From contig NZ_JIAI01000002.1 of assembly GCF_000620785.1 (NCBI RefSeq), forward strand, positions 998,177 through 1,062,176: a DNA stretch of 64,000 nucleotides. The letters are read 5' to 3'. The notes beneath the pieces were generated by a model, which had not been told where the DNA came from, did no database searches, and saw nothing but the letters and a program-made list of their open reading frames with translations. A program made the translations under genes and the position numbers. This stretch comes from Actinospineispora acaciae DSM 45401 (GTDB taxonomy: Bacteria; Actinomycetota; Actinomycetes; Mycobacteriales; Pseudonocardiaceae). Positions 47,467-56,307 of the stretch are shown piece by piece (positions within the stretch are counted from its first letter, which is position 1; each line of letters starts with the position of its first letter).

Positions 47467-47803
47467 GAGAAGCGTGCTCCTGACCCTGGGTTGTTCCGTG
47501 TTCGTCTCGATGTTGCGGCGTCGTTGCCCGCCCGTTCGCGCCCCTCGGCGGCTCCGTACCCCGGCCGCCCACACCCGCCTTGACCCGCACAAGTCCCGGC
47601 GAGCGGTGCCGCCTACGGTCATTCTTCCCCCGCGGCCATTGTGATCGCCGCCCGCCACGCCTGGTAGGGCTACCCGGTAACCCGTATGCGAACACGTGGG
47701 AGTTAGCATCGGCGGCGTGCAAGCCCTCCAGGTGGGGACTTGCGCGCCGGCCCCACCAGCCGGGCCGTTCCCGAACTGAAGTGTCAAGCGAGGTGCTCCA
47801 GGT
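47467..47803. other. Divergent promoter region between tkt and ctaB
   Basis: This 337-base gap has no supported gene. It must carry the promoters of tkt (minus strand) and ctaB (plus strand). The only clear structure is the pair of overlapping palindromes at 47663-47683. Downstream of it GGGAGTTAGCATC (47698-47710) offers a -10-like TTAGCAT for ctaB. Confidence 0.55.
47663..47683. promoter_or_regulatory. Overlapping palindromes upstream of ctaB
   Basis: GGTAG-GG-CTACC (47663-47674) is a perfect short palindrome and overlaps GGGcTACC-C-GGTAaCCC (47667-47683), which has 8-bp arms with one mismatch. Together they place three alternating GGTA/TACC units at near-regular spacing, about 130 bases before ctaB and 200 before tkt. 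This resembles an operator for a dimeric regulator, which is not identified in the window. Confidence 0.4.
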
Positions 47804-48790
47804 GTGCCGACCAGGGCGGACATACGCCCCGTGCTGAGCCCGTCGGCGCCACGCGCCCCCCTGACCCCTCCGATCAAGCGCGGCCGCTCGGTGCTGCGGG
47901 CGTACCTGTCGCTGACCAAGACCCGGATCATCGAGCAGCTGCTGGTGATCACCGTGCCGGCCATGTTCCTGGCCGGGCGCAGGGCCGGTGACGGGACGCT
48001 CCCTTCGGTGGGGCTGCTGGTGGCGACGCTGGTCGGCGGGGCGGTCGCGGCGGCCAGCGCGCACGCGCTGAACTGCGTGGCCGACGCCGACATCGACGCC
48101 AAGATGAAGCGCACCCAGGCCCGGCCGCTGGCCCGTGACCAGGTGCCGCGCACCCACGCGCTGATCTTCGGGCTGGCGCTCGGGCTGGTCAGCGCGGTGT
48201 GGCTCGGGCTGACCACGAACTGGCTCGCGTCCGTGCTCTCGGTGGCCGCCATCGCGTTCTACGTGCTGGTCTACACGCTGCTGTTGAAGCGGCGCACCGC
48301 GCAGAACATCGTCTGGGGCGGCGCCGCCGGCTGCATGCCGGTGGTGATCGGCTGGGCGGCGGTGACCGGGCGGGTGGACTGGCCGGCGCTTGTCATGTTC
48401 GGCGTGATCTTCTTCTGGACGCCGCCGCACTTCTGGGCGCTGGCCATGCGCTACCGGGACGACTACGCCGCCGCCGGGGTGCCGATGCTGCCGGTGGTGG
48501 CCAGCCCGGTGCAGGTGTCACGGCGGATCGTGGCGTACTCGTGGCTGATGGCGCTGTGGTCGCTGCTGCTGGTGCCGGTCACGTCCTGGGTGTACCTGGG
48601 GGTGGCGGTGGTCACCGGCGGCTGGTTCGTGGTGATGGCGCACCGGCTGCATGCGCACGTGCGAGAAGGCGGAACAGCCGCCAAGCCGATGCGGCTGTTC
48701 CACCTGTCGAACACCTATCTCTGCGTGCTGTTCATCACCATCGCGGTGGACGCCGCGCTGGGGCTGCCGGCGCTCGGCCTGCCGTTCTGA
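47804..48790 (+). CDS. ctaB: Protoheme IX farnesyltransferase (heme O synthase)
   Basis: Adds the farnesyl group to heme B for cytochrome oxidase. The 328-residue membrane protein has about nine transmembrane helices and the UbiA-type motifs [20 protein letters not shown] (first Asp-rich) and [20 protein letters not shown] (second). [20 protein letters not shown] is the usual lead-in. GTG 47804 is used; GTG 47831 is an alternative. Its divergence from tkt matches M. tuberculosis (Rv1449c/Rv1451). Heme O then goes to CtaA, encoded at 54592-55605. Confidence 0.95.
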   Translation: MPTRADIRPVLSPSAPRAPLTPPIKRGRSVLRAYLSLTKTRIIEQLLVITVPAMFLAGRRAGDGTLPSVGLLVATLVGGAVAAASAHALNCVADADIDAKMKRTQARPLARDQVPRTHALIFGLALGLVSAVWLGLTTNWLASVLSVAAIAFYVLVYTLLLKRRTAQNIVWGGAAGCMPVVIGWAAVTGRVDWPALVMFGVIFFWTPPHFWALAMRYRDDYAAAGVPMLPVVASPVQVSRRIVAYSWLMALWSLLLVPVTSWVYLGVAVVTGGWFVVMAHRLHAHVREGGTAAKPMRLFHLSNTYLCVLFITIAVDAALGLPALGLPF

Positions 48791-48797
48791 GCTCGTT

Positions 48798-49172
48798 TCA
48801 CTTCAGGTCCGTCGGCTTGCCGTCGCGCAGTACCTTGACCCCGCGCGGGACCTGGACCTCGTAGCGCGCGTCGCAGTTGCCGAACCCGGTGCACTGGGCG
48901 ACCAGGTCGAGCACGCCGTCCTTCAGCTCCCAACTGGCTTCGCGGTTGCCGCTCTTGACGTCGAACCGGCGGATGACCTTGACGTCCTTGCGGTCGACCG
49001 GGATCAGGTCGGTGGGCACGTCGTGCGCCTTCACGTTCAGCGTGGTGCCGGTGAGCGGGAAGGTCGTCTCCTCGGGCGTGGCGTTCTGGTAGGCGGCGCA
49101 GCCGGTCAGTCCGAGCAGGATGACGGACAGCGCCGCGCGGGGAAGAATCGTGGAGTTCACTCGGCCGATCAT
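48798..49172 (-). CDS. Small lipoprotein
   Basis: A 124-residue protein with a lipoprotein signal: LPRAALSVILLGLTGCAAYQ, where LTGC is the lipobox. The mature part contains KVIRRFDVKSGNREASWELK and LVAQCTGFGNCDARYEVQVP with two Cys that may form a disulfide. It resembles the DUF4097-type beta-repeat start of some secreted proteins only weakly; no function is assigned. It is convergent with ctaB, 7 bases apart. A longer upstream frame is Pro/Arg-rich and not credible. Confidence 0.75.
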   Translation of the reverse strand: MIGRVNSTILPRAALSVILLGLTGCAAYQNATPEETTFPLTGTTLNVKAHDVPTDLIPVDRKDVKVIRRFDVKSGNREASWELKDGVLDLVAQCTGFGNCDARYEVQVPRGVKVLRDGKPTDLK

Positions 49173-49276
49173 GGGTAGGGCGGGCGCGGGCCGGCATCTG
49201 CCGATCGGCAGATCTTGACCGGCAACCCCCCTTATTCGCTGCCGGGACCGGGGTGGACGCTGGCTACCTTTCCCGG

Positions 49277-50407
49277 GTGGCTCGACGACCATGGATTTTG
49301 ATGACCGGCCTGGCCGGGGCGCTGCTGCTGGGGCTGTGGGCGGCGCCGATCGCCGGCGTGCTGATCGCGGTGCCGGCGGCGGTGGCGCTGGGCGCGGCGG
49401 TGGCGGCGGCGCCGCGGCGGGCACCCGTGGAGCGGCTCACCGGCGCGGCCGCCGCCGTGTCGGTCGCCGCCAGCGCCCTGGTGCACCTGCGCCCGCCGCC
49501 GGACATGCACAACGTGGCGGGGCTCTGCTCGGCCAGTGAGACCGCCGCGCTGGTGGTGCTGCTGGTGTTGCTGGTCCGCCGGGGAGCGCCCGGGCGGGTG
49601 GCGTTCGTCGCGCCGCTGGCCGCGCTGGCCGTCGTCGCGCTGCCGCTGCGGGTGACGGCGGGCGCGGTGCCGCCGGCGAGCCTGCTCGAACTGGTCGTGC
49701 TGGCCCTGGTCTGGGCGTTCCCGGCGGGGGGAGCGGTGGCGGCCGGCTACTACCTGCGGACGCTGGACGACCGCAGGGCCGGGGCGGTGGCCGCCGCGCG
49801 GCAGGCCCAGCGCCTGGAGATCGCCCGCGACCTGCACGACTTCGTGGGCCACGACCTCAACGGCATCGTGCTGGAGGCGCAGGCCGCCCAGCTCGCCCCG
49901 GACCAGGCCGTGGCCGCGCTGCCCAGGGTCGAGCGGGCGGGACTGTCGGCGCTGCGGTCGATGGACCAGCTGGTGCACCTGCTGCGCGGCGAGGAGCGGG
50001 ACGGGCACCCCAGGGGGATCGCCGACCTGCCCGCGCTGGTCGGACGGTTCGACTCACCGCCCGTCCTGCTGGAGGTGGAGCCCGGCCTGGCCGAGCGGGT
50101 CCCGCGCGAGGTGGGTGCCGTCGCCTACCGGGTGGTGGTGGAGTCGCTGACCAACGTGCGCCGGCACGCCGCCTCGGCCGGCCAGGTATGGGTCACCCTG
50201 GCCACCGGGAACGGCCCCGACCTCGCGGTGACGGTGGACGACGACGGCGCCGAGGGCGGCGCTCCGGCGGGCGGCAGGCACGGGCGGCTGGGGCTGGTCG
50301 GGCTCACCGAGAGCGTCGGGCTGCTGGACGGCACGCTGGAGGCCGGGCCGCTGGGCCCGCGCGGGTGGCGGGTGCGGGCGGTGCTGCCGATCCGGTCCGC
50401 GTCGTGA
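49277..50407 (+). CDS. Two-component sensor histidine kinase (HisKA_3/NarL type)
   Basis: About 376 residues. Four or five transmembrane helices occupy the first 165 residues with only short loops, so an intramembrane or membrane-stress signal is likely. The dimerisation/phosphoacceptor motif is EIARDLHDFVGHDLNGIVLE (His in DLHD) and the ATPase part has VESLTNVRRHAASAGQVWVT and GLVGLTESVGLLDG. GTG 49277 has a -10-like TACCTT six bases upstream, suggesting a leaderless start; GTG 49253 is an in-frame alternative. The stop overlaps the response-regulator start (GTGA). Confidence 0.9.
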   Translation: MARRPWILMTGLAGALLLGLWAAPIAGVLIAVPAAVALGAAVAAAPRRAPVERLTGAAAAVSVAASALVHLRPPPDMHNVAGLCSASETAALVVLLVLLVRRGAPGRVAFVAPLAALAVVALPLRVTAGAVPPASLLELVVLALVWAFPAGGAVAAGYYLRTLDDRRAGAVAAARQAQRLEIARDLHDFVGHDLNGIVLEAQAAQLAPDQAVAALPRVERAGLSALRSMDQLVHLLRGEERDGHPRGIADLPALVGRFDSPPVLLEVEPGLAERVPREVGAVAYRVVVESLTNVRRHAASAGQVWVTLATGNGPDLAVTVDDDGAEGGAPAGGRHGRLGLVGLTESVGLLDGTLEAGPLGPRGWRVRAVLPIRSAS

Positions 50408-51027
50408 TCAGGGTGCTGCTGGCCGACGACCACGAGATGGTGCGCCGCAACGTCCGGACCATTCTGGAGCGCCAGCTCGACATCCGGGTGGTGGGGGAGG
50501 CGGCCGACGGCCGGCTGGCCGTGGAGCTGGCCGGCGTGCTGCGCCCGGACGTGGCGCTGGTCGACATCCGGATGCCGGGCCTGGACGGCCTGGAGGTCAC
50601 CGAGGCGCTGGCCGGCTCGGTCGCGGTGGTGATCATCACGACCTTCGACCTGGACGAGTACGTGCACGGCGCGCTGCGCCGGGGCGCCTGCGGGTTCCTG
50701 CTCAAGCGCGCCGGCCCCACGCTGCTGGTCGAGGCGGTGCGGGCGGCGCACAACGGCGAGGCGCTGATCAGCCCGTCCATCACGCTTCGGCTGCTGAGCC
50801 ATATGACCGGGGGCCGGCGCACCGATCCGGACGAGCCGCTGACCGAGCGGGAGCGCGACATCGCCGCGCTGGTCGCCCAGGGCCTGACCAACGGCGAGAT
50901 CGGCGCCGAGCTGTTCATCTCGCCGGGCACCGCCAAGACCCACATCGCCAACATCCAACGCAAGCTGGGAGTGCGCAACCGTGTCGGAATCGCCATCTGG
51001 GCCAGGGACAACGGCCTCCATCGCTGA
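50404..51027 (+). CDS. LuxR/NarL-family response regulator
   Basis: A 207-residue regulator. The receiver domain begins VIRVLLADDHEMVRRNVRTI, with the phosphorylated Asp in VALVDIRMPGLDGLEV and the Lys in FLLKRAG. The C-terminal LuxR helix-turn-helix is LTERERDIAALVAQGLTNGE to TAKTHIANIQRKLGVRNR. GTG 50404 overlaps the kinase stop. Its last 47 bases are shared with the start of the CPBP protease gene, so the output probably includes that gene. Confidence 0.93.
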   Translation: MIRVLLADDHEMVRRNVRTILERQLDIRVVGEAADGRLAVELAGVLRPDVALVDIRMPGLDGLEVTEALAGSVAVVIITTFDLDEYVHGALRRGACGFLLKRAGPTLLVEAVRAAHNGEALISPSITLRLLSHMTGGRRTDPDEPLTERERDIAALVAQGLTNGEIGAELFISPGTAKTHIANIQRKLGVRNRVGIAIWARDNGLHR

Positions 51028-51889
51028 CCGGACGCGGGTGCCGTGGCGCGAGGTGACGATCTTCCTGGCCGTCACGTTCGGCGGCATCACGCTCGTCGGC
51101 CTGCTCTGGGCCGGCCTGGGCGACATGAACGACCAGCGGGACGCCCTGGTGTTCGGCGGGCTCGGCATGCTCACCCCGACCCTGGGCGCGATCGCCGCCA
51201 CCCGCCTGACCGGGGCGTACCGAGGGCCGGCGCGGTTCCTCCTGGACACCGGTGTCACCCCGTCGCCACCCTGGGGCCGGCTGGTCCGCTACCTCGCCGT
51301 CGGGCTGCTGCTGCCGTTGGTGATCATGGCGGCGGCGCTGTGCATCGGCTCGCTCGCCGGCGTCTACCGGTTCGTCCGGCCGTTCCCGCTCGACTCGTTG
51401 CTCGCCGGGCTGGGCACCAACCTGGTGACGTTCGTCCCGCTGCTGGTGCTGATGCTCGGCGAGGAGCTCGGCTGGGGCTACCTGCTGCCCAGGCTGCTCC
51501 CGCTCGGCCTCTGGCCGGGGCTGCTGGCCAGCGGCACCATCTGGGGCCTGTTCCACGCCCCGCTGACCCTGCAGGGCTACCTGTTCCCGACCTTGCCCGG
51601 CGTCGTGGGGACGCTGGTGTTCACCCTCGGCAGCGTCCTGCTCGCCGTGCTCATGGGCTGGCTGCGGCTCGCGTCGGCGAACCTGTGGCCCGCCGTCGTG
51701 CTGCACGGCAGCTCGAACCTGCTGGCCAACCCGATACCGCCCACCATCGGCCAGGCCACCGACCCGGCCACCGCGAACCTGGCCACCTCGCTGCCGGGCG
51801 GCTGGCCGAGCTGGGTCGCGATGGCCGTGATCATCGCCGGGCTGGCGGCCACCGGCCGGTACCGCCGGCACTACCGACCGCAATCCTGA
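50981..51889 (+). CDS. CPBP-family intramembrane metalloprotease
   Basis: A 302-residue membrane protein of the CAAX protease/bacteriocin-processing (Abi) family. It has about eight helices. The catalytic motifs are GEELGWGYLLPRLLPLGLWP (motif 1, Glu-Glu), SGTIWGLFHAPLTL (motif 2, His) and VVLHGSSNLLANP (motif 3, His/Asn). GTG 50981 lies within the response-regulator gene, an unusually long overlap of 47 bases in another frame that implies coupled translation. The substrate is unknown; the family also serves bacteriocin immunity and envelope stress. The 3' end overlaps the convergent MFS gene. Confidence 0.87.
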   Translation: MSESPSGPGTTASIADRTRVPWREVTIFLAVTFGGITLVGLLWAGLGDMNDQRDALVFGGLGMLTPTLGAIAATRLTGAYRGPARFLLDTGVTPSPPWGRLVRYLAVGLLLPLVIMAAALCIGSLAGVYRFVRPFPLDSLLAGLGTNLVTFVPLLVLMLGEELGWGYLLPRLLPLGLWPGLLASGTIWGLFHAPLTLQGYLFPTLPGVVGTLVFTLGSVLLAVLMGWLRLASANLWPAVVLHGSSNLLANPIPPTIGQATDPATANLATSLPGGWPSWVAMAVIIAGLAATGRYRRHYRPQS

Positions 51890-53097
51890 AGCTGTGCCGG
51901 GAGCGGTGCGTCGGCCCGGTCGACCGTGGGCGGTTCGAGACGGCCGGTGGCCCACGCGACGGGAACGGCGACGATGGCGATCACAAGACCGGTCAGGACC
52001 GCGGCCGAGGCGGTGAAGGCGCCGACGGCCACGCCACCGGCGAGGGAGCCGAACGCGATGCCCAGGTTGATCGCGGAGGCGGGCAGCGACTGCGCCAGCT
52101 CGCCGCCGGGGCCGGCCAGCGCGACCACGCGGTACTGCAGCGACGGCCCCGCGCCCATGGCGCACGCGCCCAACGCCACCAGCAGCAGCCCCACCAGGAC
52201 CGGGCTGGTGCCGAACAGGTGGAGCGCGGCCAGCGAGCCCGCGGTGCCGATGGCCGCCACGACCAGGGTCCGCCCGGCATCCCGGTCGGCGAACCGGCCG
52301 CCGCCGAACGAGCCCGCCGCCGTGGCCACGCCGTAGGCCAGGAGGAACACGCTGACCAGCGCGCCGGAGACGCCGGTGACGTCCCGCAGGAACGGCACGA
52401 TGTAGGTCAGCGCCGCGAACGTCGCCCCGAACACCAGGGCGCACAGGACCAGCACCGCGAGCACCCGTGGCGCGAACGCGTACCTCGCCTGGCCGCCCAC
52501 ACCGCCGCCGGCGCTGGGCACGGACGGAACCAGCGCCGCCGTGGCGACGAGCGTGACCGCGATGAGCACGACCACCGCGAGGTACGAGCCGCGCCAGCCG
52601 ACCGCCTGGCCGAGGAGGGTGCCCAGCGGCACGCCGACCGCCGCGGAGACGGCGACGCCGGAGATGACCACCGCGATGGCCCGGCCGGCCCGCTCGGCCG
52701 GGACCACGGCGATGCCCACCGCGAACGCCGTGGCGTCGAACAGTCCCGCGAGCGCGCCGGTGAGGGTCCGCGCCACGAGGGCGATGTCGTAACCGCTGCT
52801 CAGCGCCGCGCTCAGGTTGCATGCGCCGGCCAGCACGAGTGCGCCGCACAGGACCGTGCGCCTGTCCAGCCTGATCGTCAGCGCTGTCAGGATCGGGCCG
52901 CCGATGGCCAGCCCCAGCGCGTAACCGGTCACCAGCGTGCCCGCCGAGGAGACGGACACGCTCAGGTCGCCGGCGACCAGGTCCAGCACGCCGACGATGA
53001 GCAGTTCGGCACTGCCCATGACGAACGCTCCCAGGAACAGCACCGCCAACGTTCGGGTGGCGCCGCGTGGGCTCACCGCCGCGTGCTGAGTACTCAT
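51871..53097 (-). CDS. MFS transporter (DHA1/AraJ-like)
   Basis: A 408-residue, 12-helix transporter. AVLFLGAFVMGSAELLIVGV and RTLTGALAGLFDATAFAVGI are typical of the drug:H+ antiporter-1/arabinose-efflux group. GGAGGGAAGTCTC is followed directly by ATG 53097, fixing the start. Probable efflux pump with unknown substrate. It is convergent with the CPBP gene and followed upstream by the YciI-like gene on the same strand (79-base gap), so they may share transcription. Confidence 0.87.
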   Translation of the reverse strand: MSTQHAAVSPRGATRTLAVLFLGAFVMGSAELLIVGVLDLVAGDLSVSVSSAGTLVTGYALGLAIGGPILTALTIRLDRRTVLCGALVLAGACNLSAALSSGYDIALVARTLTGALAGLFDATAFAVGIAVVPAERAGRAIAVVISGVAVSAAVGVPLGTLLGQAVGWRGSYLAVVVLIAVTLVATAALVPSVPSAGGGVGGQARYAFAPRVLAVLVLCALVFGATFAALTYIVPFLRDVTGVSGALVSVFLLAYGVATAAGSFGGGRFADRDAGRTLVVAAIGTAGSLAALHLFGTSPVLVGLLLVALGACAMGAGPSLQYRVVALAGPGGELAQSLPASAINLGIAFGSLAGGVAVGAFTASAAVLTGLVIAIVAVPVAWATGRLEPPTVDRADAPLPAQLQDCGR

Positions 53098-53176
53098 GAG
53101 ACTTCCCTCCTGCCCGGTGGACTTTGCCCACCGACGAAGGAGGCCGCCCGGGATCGACATCGCCCGGGCGAGAAGC

Positions 53177-53512
53177 TCATTCCCAGACCGGCCGGATCTC
53201 CACACCGCCCCGGCGCGCGTACGGATGGCCGGCGGCGATCTCGATCGCCTCGTCCAGGTTCGCGCACTCCACGATCACGACACCGCCCACGAAGTCCTTG
53301 GTCTCGGCGAACGGCCCGTCCGAGACCAGGGTCTCGCCGTCGCGGACCCGGACCGTGGTGGCGTCCACCACCGGCCGCAACCGTTCGCCCCACAGCTCGG
53401 CGCCACGCCGCGCCAGGTCCGCGGCCCAGGCCTGGTGCACCAGGTCCGCGGCCAGCTCCTCGTTGCTCGGCGCGTCGATCTCGTCGTCGCGGATCAGCAG
53501 CACGTACTTCAC
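53177..53512 (-). CDS. YciI-like protein (DGPF motif)
   Basis: A 111-residue ferredoxin-like protein with MKYVLLIRDDEIDAPSNEEL and the diagnostic VSDGPFAETKDFVGGVVIVE. DGPF proteins are often encoded beside ECF-type sigma-like genes, but none is adjacent here. The biochemical role is not established; relatives may be isomerases or dehydrohalogenase-like. It lies 18 bases from the qor gene on the same strand. Confidence 0.88.
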   Translation of the reverse strand: MKYVLLIRDDEIDAPSNEELAADLVHQAWAADLARRGAELWGERLRPVVDATTVRVRDGETLVSDGPFAETKDFVGGVVIVECANLDEAIEIAAGHPYARRGGVEIRPVWE

Positions 53513-53530
53513 GCCGCCGATTCTGCCCTC

Positions 53531-54502
53531 CTACGGGATGAGCAGGAGCTTGCCGGTGGTGCGGCGGGACTGGAGGTCCTGGTGGGCCTTGGCGGCGTCG
53601 GCCAGGGGGTAGCGGTGGCCGATTCGGATGTCCAGGGTGCCGTCGGCGACGGCGGCGTAGACCTCGCCGGAGTGGTACTCCAGCTCCTTGCGGCTGGCCA
53701 CGTAGTGGAACAGCGAGGGGCGGGTCAGGTACAGCGAGCCGCCGGCGTTGAGGCGCATCGGGTCCACCGGCGGCACCGCGCCGCTGGCGCCGCCGAAGAG
53801 CACCAGCATGCCGCGCGGGCGCAGGCTGGCGAGGCTGGCGTCGAAGGTGGTCTTGCCGACGCCGTCGTAGGCCACCGAGACGCCCTCGCCGTCGGTCAGC
53901 GCGCGCACCTCGGCGGCCAGGTCCGCCACCTCGGTGTAGTTGATCACGTCCGCCGCGCCCGCGCCGGTGGCCAGCTCGGCCTTCTCCGCCGTGGACACGG
54001 TGGCGATCACCCGGGCGCCGCGCTCGTTGGCCAGCTGGGTGAGCAGCAGGCCGACCCCGCCGGCGGCGGCGTGCACCAGGACGGACTCGCCGCGCGCCAC
54101 CGGGTAGGTGGCGGTGACCAGCACGTGCGCCGTCATCCCCTGCAGCAGCGCGCCGACGGCCTGGTCGTCGGTCACCTCGTCGGGCACGTGCACGGCCCGC
54201 CCGGCCGGCACCGCGACCTGCTCGGCGTAGCTGCCCGCGACGTCGAACCAGGCCACCCGGTCGCCGACGGTGAAGCCGGTCACCCCCGGCCCGAGCGCGC
54301 TGACGGTGCCGGTGCCCTCCAGGCCCAGCCCGAACGGCGTCGGCTTCGGGTAGATCCCGGCGCGCTGGTAGGTGTCGATGTAGTTGACGCCGGCGGCGGC
54401 CACCTTGACCAGCAGCTCACCCTCGCCAGGAGTGGGGTCTGGCAACTCGGACAGCTCGATCACTTCCGGTCCGCCGGTCCGTTCCACCTGCACCGCACGC
54501 AT
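53531..54502 (-). CDS. qor: NADPH:quinone reductase (zeta-crystallin-like)
   Basis: A 323-residue medium-chain reductase without the structural zinc Cys cluster. The N-terminal half has VKVAAAGVNYIDTYQRAG; the NADPH-binding motif is VLVHAAAGGVGLLLTQLANE; GVSVAYDGVGKTTFDASLAS follows. It reduces quinones by one electron or acts on electrophilic alkenes. Position between ctaB and ctaA matches Rv1454c of M. tuberculosis. Confidence 0.93.
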   Translation of the reverse strand: MRAVQVERTGGPEVIELSELPDPTPGEGELLVKVAAAGVNYIDTYQRAGIYPKPTPFGLGLEGTGTVSALGPGVTGFTVGDRVAWFDVAGSYAEQVAVPAGRAVHVPDEVTDDQAVGALLQGMTAHVLVTATYPVARGESVLVHAAAGGVGLLLTQLANERGARVIATVSTAEKAELATGAGAADVINYTEVADLAAEVRALTDGEGVSVAYDGVGKTTFDASLASLRPRGMLVLFGGASGAVPPVDPMRLNAGGSLYLTRPSLFHYVASRKELEYHSGEVYAAVADGTLDIRIGHRYPLADAAKAHQDLQSRRTTGKLLLIP

Positions 54503-54591
54503 GTCTTTCCCTCCGGTCCCTCGGCGCGGGTCATTCTGCTCTCGATCAGTCGATCGCGCTGGGTGGCGTCCCGGTTACCCGGGGTTGCATG

Positions 54592-55605
54592 TCATCCGGT
54601 GCCGAGGCCGGCCGGCTCGGACGGCGCCTCGGTGACCTCCGGGGCGGGCGGCTCGACCGGCGCCGGCGGGGGCCGCTCGGTGGTCGCCGCCCACAGCGCC
54701 GCGGCGGCCGCCGTCACCAGGCAGGCCCCGAGCACGTGCAGCGACACCAGCGTCTCCGGCACCCCCAGCGCGTACTGGGCGGCGCCCAGCGCGCCCTGGG
54801 CCAGCACCGCCGCGATCAGCCACCGATAGCGGCGGCGCACCGATGCTTTGGCGGCGACCGCGCGCAGCAGGAAACCGAGCCCGACCAGCAGGCCGAGGTA
54901 CCCGACCAGCAGGTCGGCGTGCAGCTGCGCGAGCGTGGGAACGCCGATGCCCAGCCGGGGCGTCTTCGAGTCACCGGCGTGCGGACCGGCCGAGGTGACC
55001 AGCGTGCCGGCCACGAGCACCGCGGCGAGCACCACGTTCGTGAGCGTGACCAGCCCGCGAGCCGGCGCGGACAGCACCCGGGTCGCCGGGCCGTCGGTCT
55101 CGCCGGTGGCGCGGACCAGCAGCACCGCCAGCCAGACCAGCACCATGGAGATCAGGAAGTGCGCCGAGACCGTCCACCAGGCCAGCCCGGCGAGCACCGT
55201 GATGCCGCCGACCACCGCCTGGGCGGCCACCCCGGCCGGCATCGAGAAGGCCAGCCAGGTCAACCGGCGCCGCCGTGGCCGGGTGCCCAGCGCGGCGAGC
55301 AGGCAGGCCACCGCGATCACGCCGAGCGCGCCGGTGAGCATGCGGTTGCCGAACTCCACCCACTGGTGCAGCAGGGCGACCTCGTAGCGCGGGTCCGGGA
55401 CGAGGCTGTCCGGGAAGCAGGTGGGCCAGTCCGGACAGCCCAGCCCGGACCCGGTCACCCGAACCACCGAGCCGGTCACCGCGATCCCCGCCTGGGCCAC
55501 CACCGCCAGGACGGCCAGCAGGCGCATCAGGCGGGGCGGGACGGCGGGGACACGGTTCAGCTCAGCGGTTCGGGGCACAGCGGTCCGGGGCGGGTTGTGG
55601 GGCAC
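54592..55605 (-). CDS. ctaA: Heme A synthase (COX15/CtaA family)
   Basis: Oxidises the C8 methyl of heme O to make heme A for cytochrome aa3 oxidase. The 337-residue protein has eight transmembrane helices in two related halves. Heme-ligand His residues are visible in LLHQWVEFGNRMLTGALGVI, TVSAHFLISMVLVWLAVLLV, LAQLHADLLVGYLGLLVGLG and VSLHVLGACLVTAAA. VTGSGLGCPDWPTCFPDS carries the Cys pair of the extracellular loop. GTG 55605 is the only good start. A Pro-rich cytoplasmic tail of about 30 residues is lineage-specific. Confidence 0.95.
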   Translation of the reverse strand: MPHNPPRTAVPRTAELNRVPAVPPRLMRLLAVLAVVAQAGIAVTGSVVRVTGSGLGCPDWPTCFPDSLVPDPRYEVALLHQWVEFGNRMLTGALGVIAVACLLAALGTRPRRRRLTWLAFSMPAGVAAQAVVGGITVLAGLAWWTVSAHFLISMVLVWLAVLLVRATGETDGPATRVLSAPARGLVTLTNVVLAAVLVAGTLVTSAGPHAGDSKTPRLGIGVPTLAQLHADLLVGYLGLLVGLGFLLRAVAAKASVRRRYRWLIAAVLAQGALGAAQYALGVPETLVSLHVLGACLVTAAAAALWAATTERPPPAPVEPPAPEVTEAPSEPAGLGTG

Positions 55606-55640
55606 GGCCTCATGGTAAGCAGGCCGGTTCCGGCGTCAGC

Positions 55641-56186
55641 TCAGGGCTGGATCCAGCCGAGCTGGCCGTCCACCGTGTAGCCGGCGGCCTTCATGTTGTT
55701 CACCTCGGTCGGCCGCTCCGGCAGCGCACGCCACTTGCCGTGGTTGCTGAACCGCGTGAGGTGCACGGCGCCGGGCTTCTGCGCGCTGTCGGCGTAGCCG
55801 AGGACGCCCTCGTCGGTGAAGTTGGGGCTGCTGATCTCGCTGGGCGAGATGGACAGCATGTACGACGGCTGCGGGCTCTTGGCCTTCAGCCGGTGGATGG
55901 CGACGGTGCCGGGCTGCTGGCTCGCGTACAGCTTGCCGAGGTCGGCCGACTTGGTGAACTTGAACTTCGCGGTGGCGTTGGTGGCCTCGGTGCCGTTGAG
56001 CGTGTAGAACCAGCCGCCGCCCGGGGTCTTGAACTCCTGCAGCGTCGACAGGCCGCCGGCGGGGGCGGCCGGCGCGGTCTCGACGGCGAGCGCCGGCTGG
56101 GCCGGGCCCGCGACGCTGAACACCGCGGCCAGGGCGGCCGCCGCGGCGGCGGTTGCGGTTCCGATCAGTAAACGCCTTGAACTCAC
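55641..56186 (-). CDS. Secreted protein, DUF5648-like repeat
   Basis: A 181-residue secreted protein. The signal is SSRRLLIGTATAAAAAALAA to about residue 35. The mature part contains WFYTLNGTEATNATAKFKFT, then DEGVLGYADSAQKPGAVHLT, and ends NNMKAAGYTVDGQLGWIQP. This resembles a single DUF5648-like unit, a fold found in secreted enzymes and lectin-like proteins. GGAGGGG lies nine bases before the GTG start. An unusual 10-bp direct repeat lies upstream (56241-56260). The function is unknown; being next to ctaA may be coincidental. Confidence 0.7.
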   Translation of the reverse strand: MSSRRLLIGTATAAAAAALAAVFSVAGPAQPALAVETAPAAPAGGLSTLQEFKTPGGGWFYTLNGTEATNATAKFKFTKSADLGKLYASQQPGTVAIHRLKAKSPQPSYMLSISPSEISSPNFTDEGVLGYADSAQKPGAVHLTRFSNHGKWRALPERPTEVNNMKAAGYTVDGQLGWIQP

Positions 56187-56240
56187 GAAATCCCCTCCTG
56201 TATTGCGTAGCTTGCAGCGGCGGAAGGGTAGCAGCGCCGT

Positions 56241-56271
56241 TACTGAGAGCTACTGAGAGGTCGCACTCAGT
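56241..56271. promoter_or_regulatory. 10-bp tandem repeat and dyad in the promoter of the secreted protein
   Basis: TACTGAGAGC TACTGAGAGG is a tandem direct repeat with 10-bp period, about 55-75 bases before the secreted-protein start. The second unit also forms an inverted repeat with CTCAGT at 56266-56271 (ACTGAG-8 bases-CTCAGT). On the minus strand a -10-like TACCCT lies downstream of the repeats, so they fall where an activator would bind. Confidence 0.5.
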
Positions 56272-56307
56272 GGGGTACCGCGCACGAAGGGGTGTCCCTG
56301 GCCGGGG

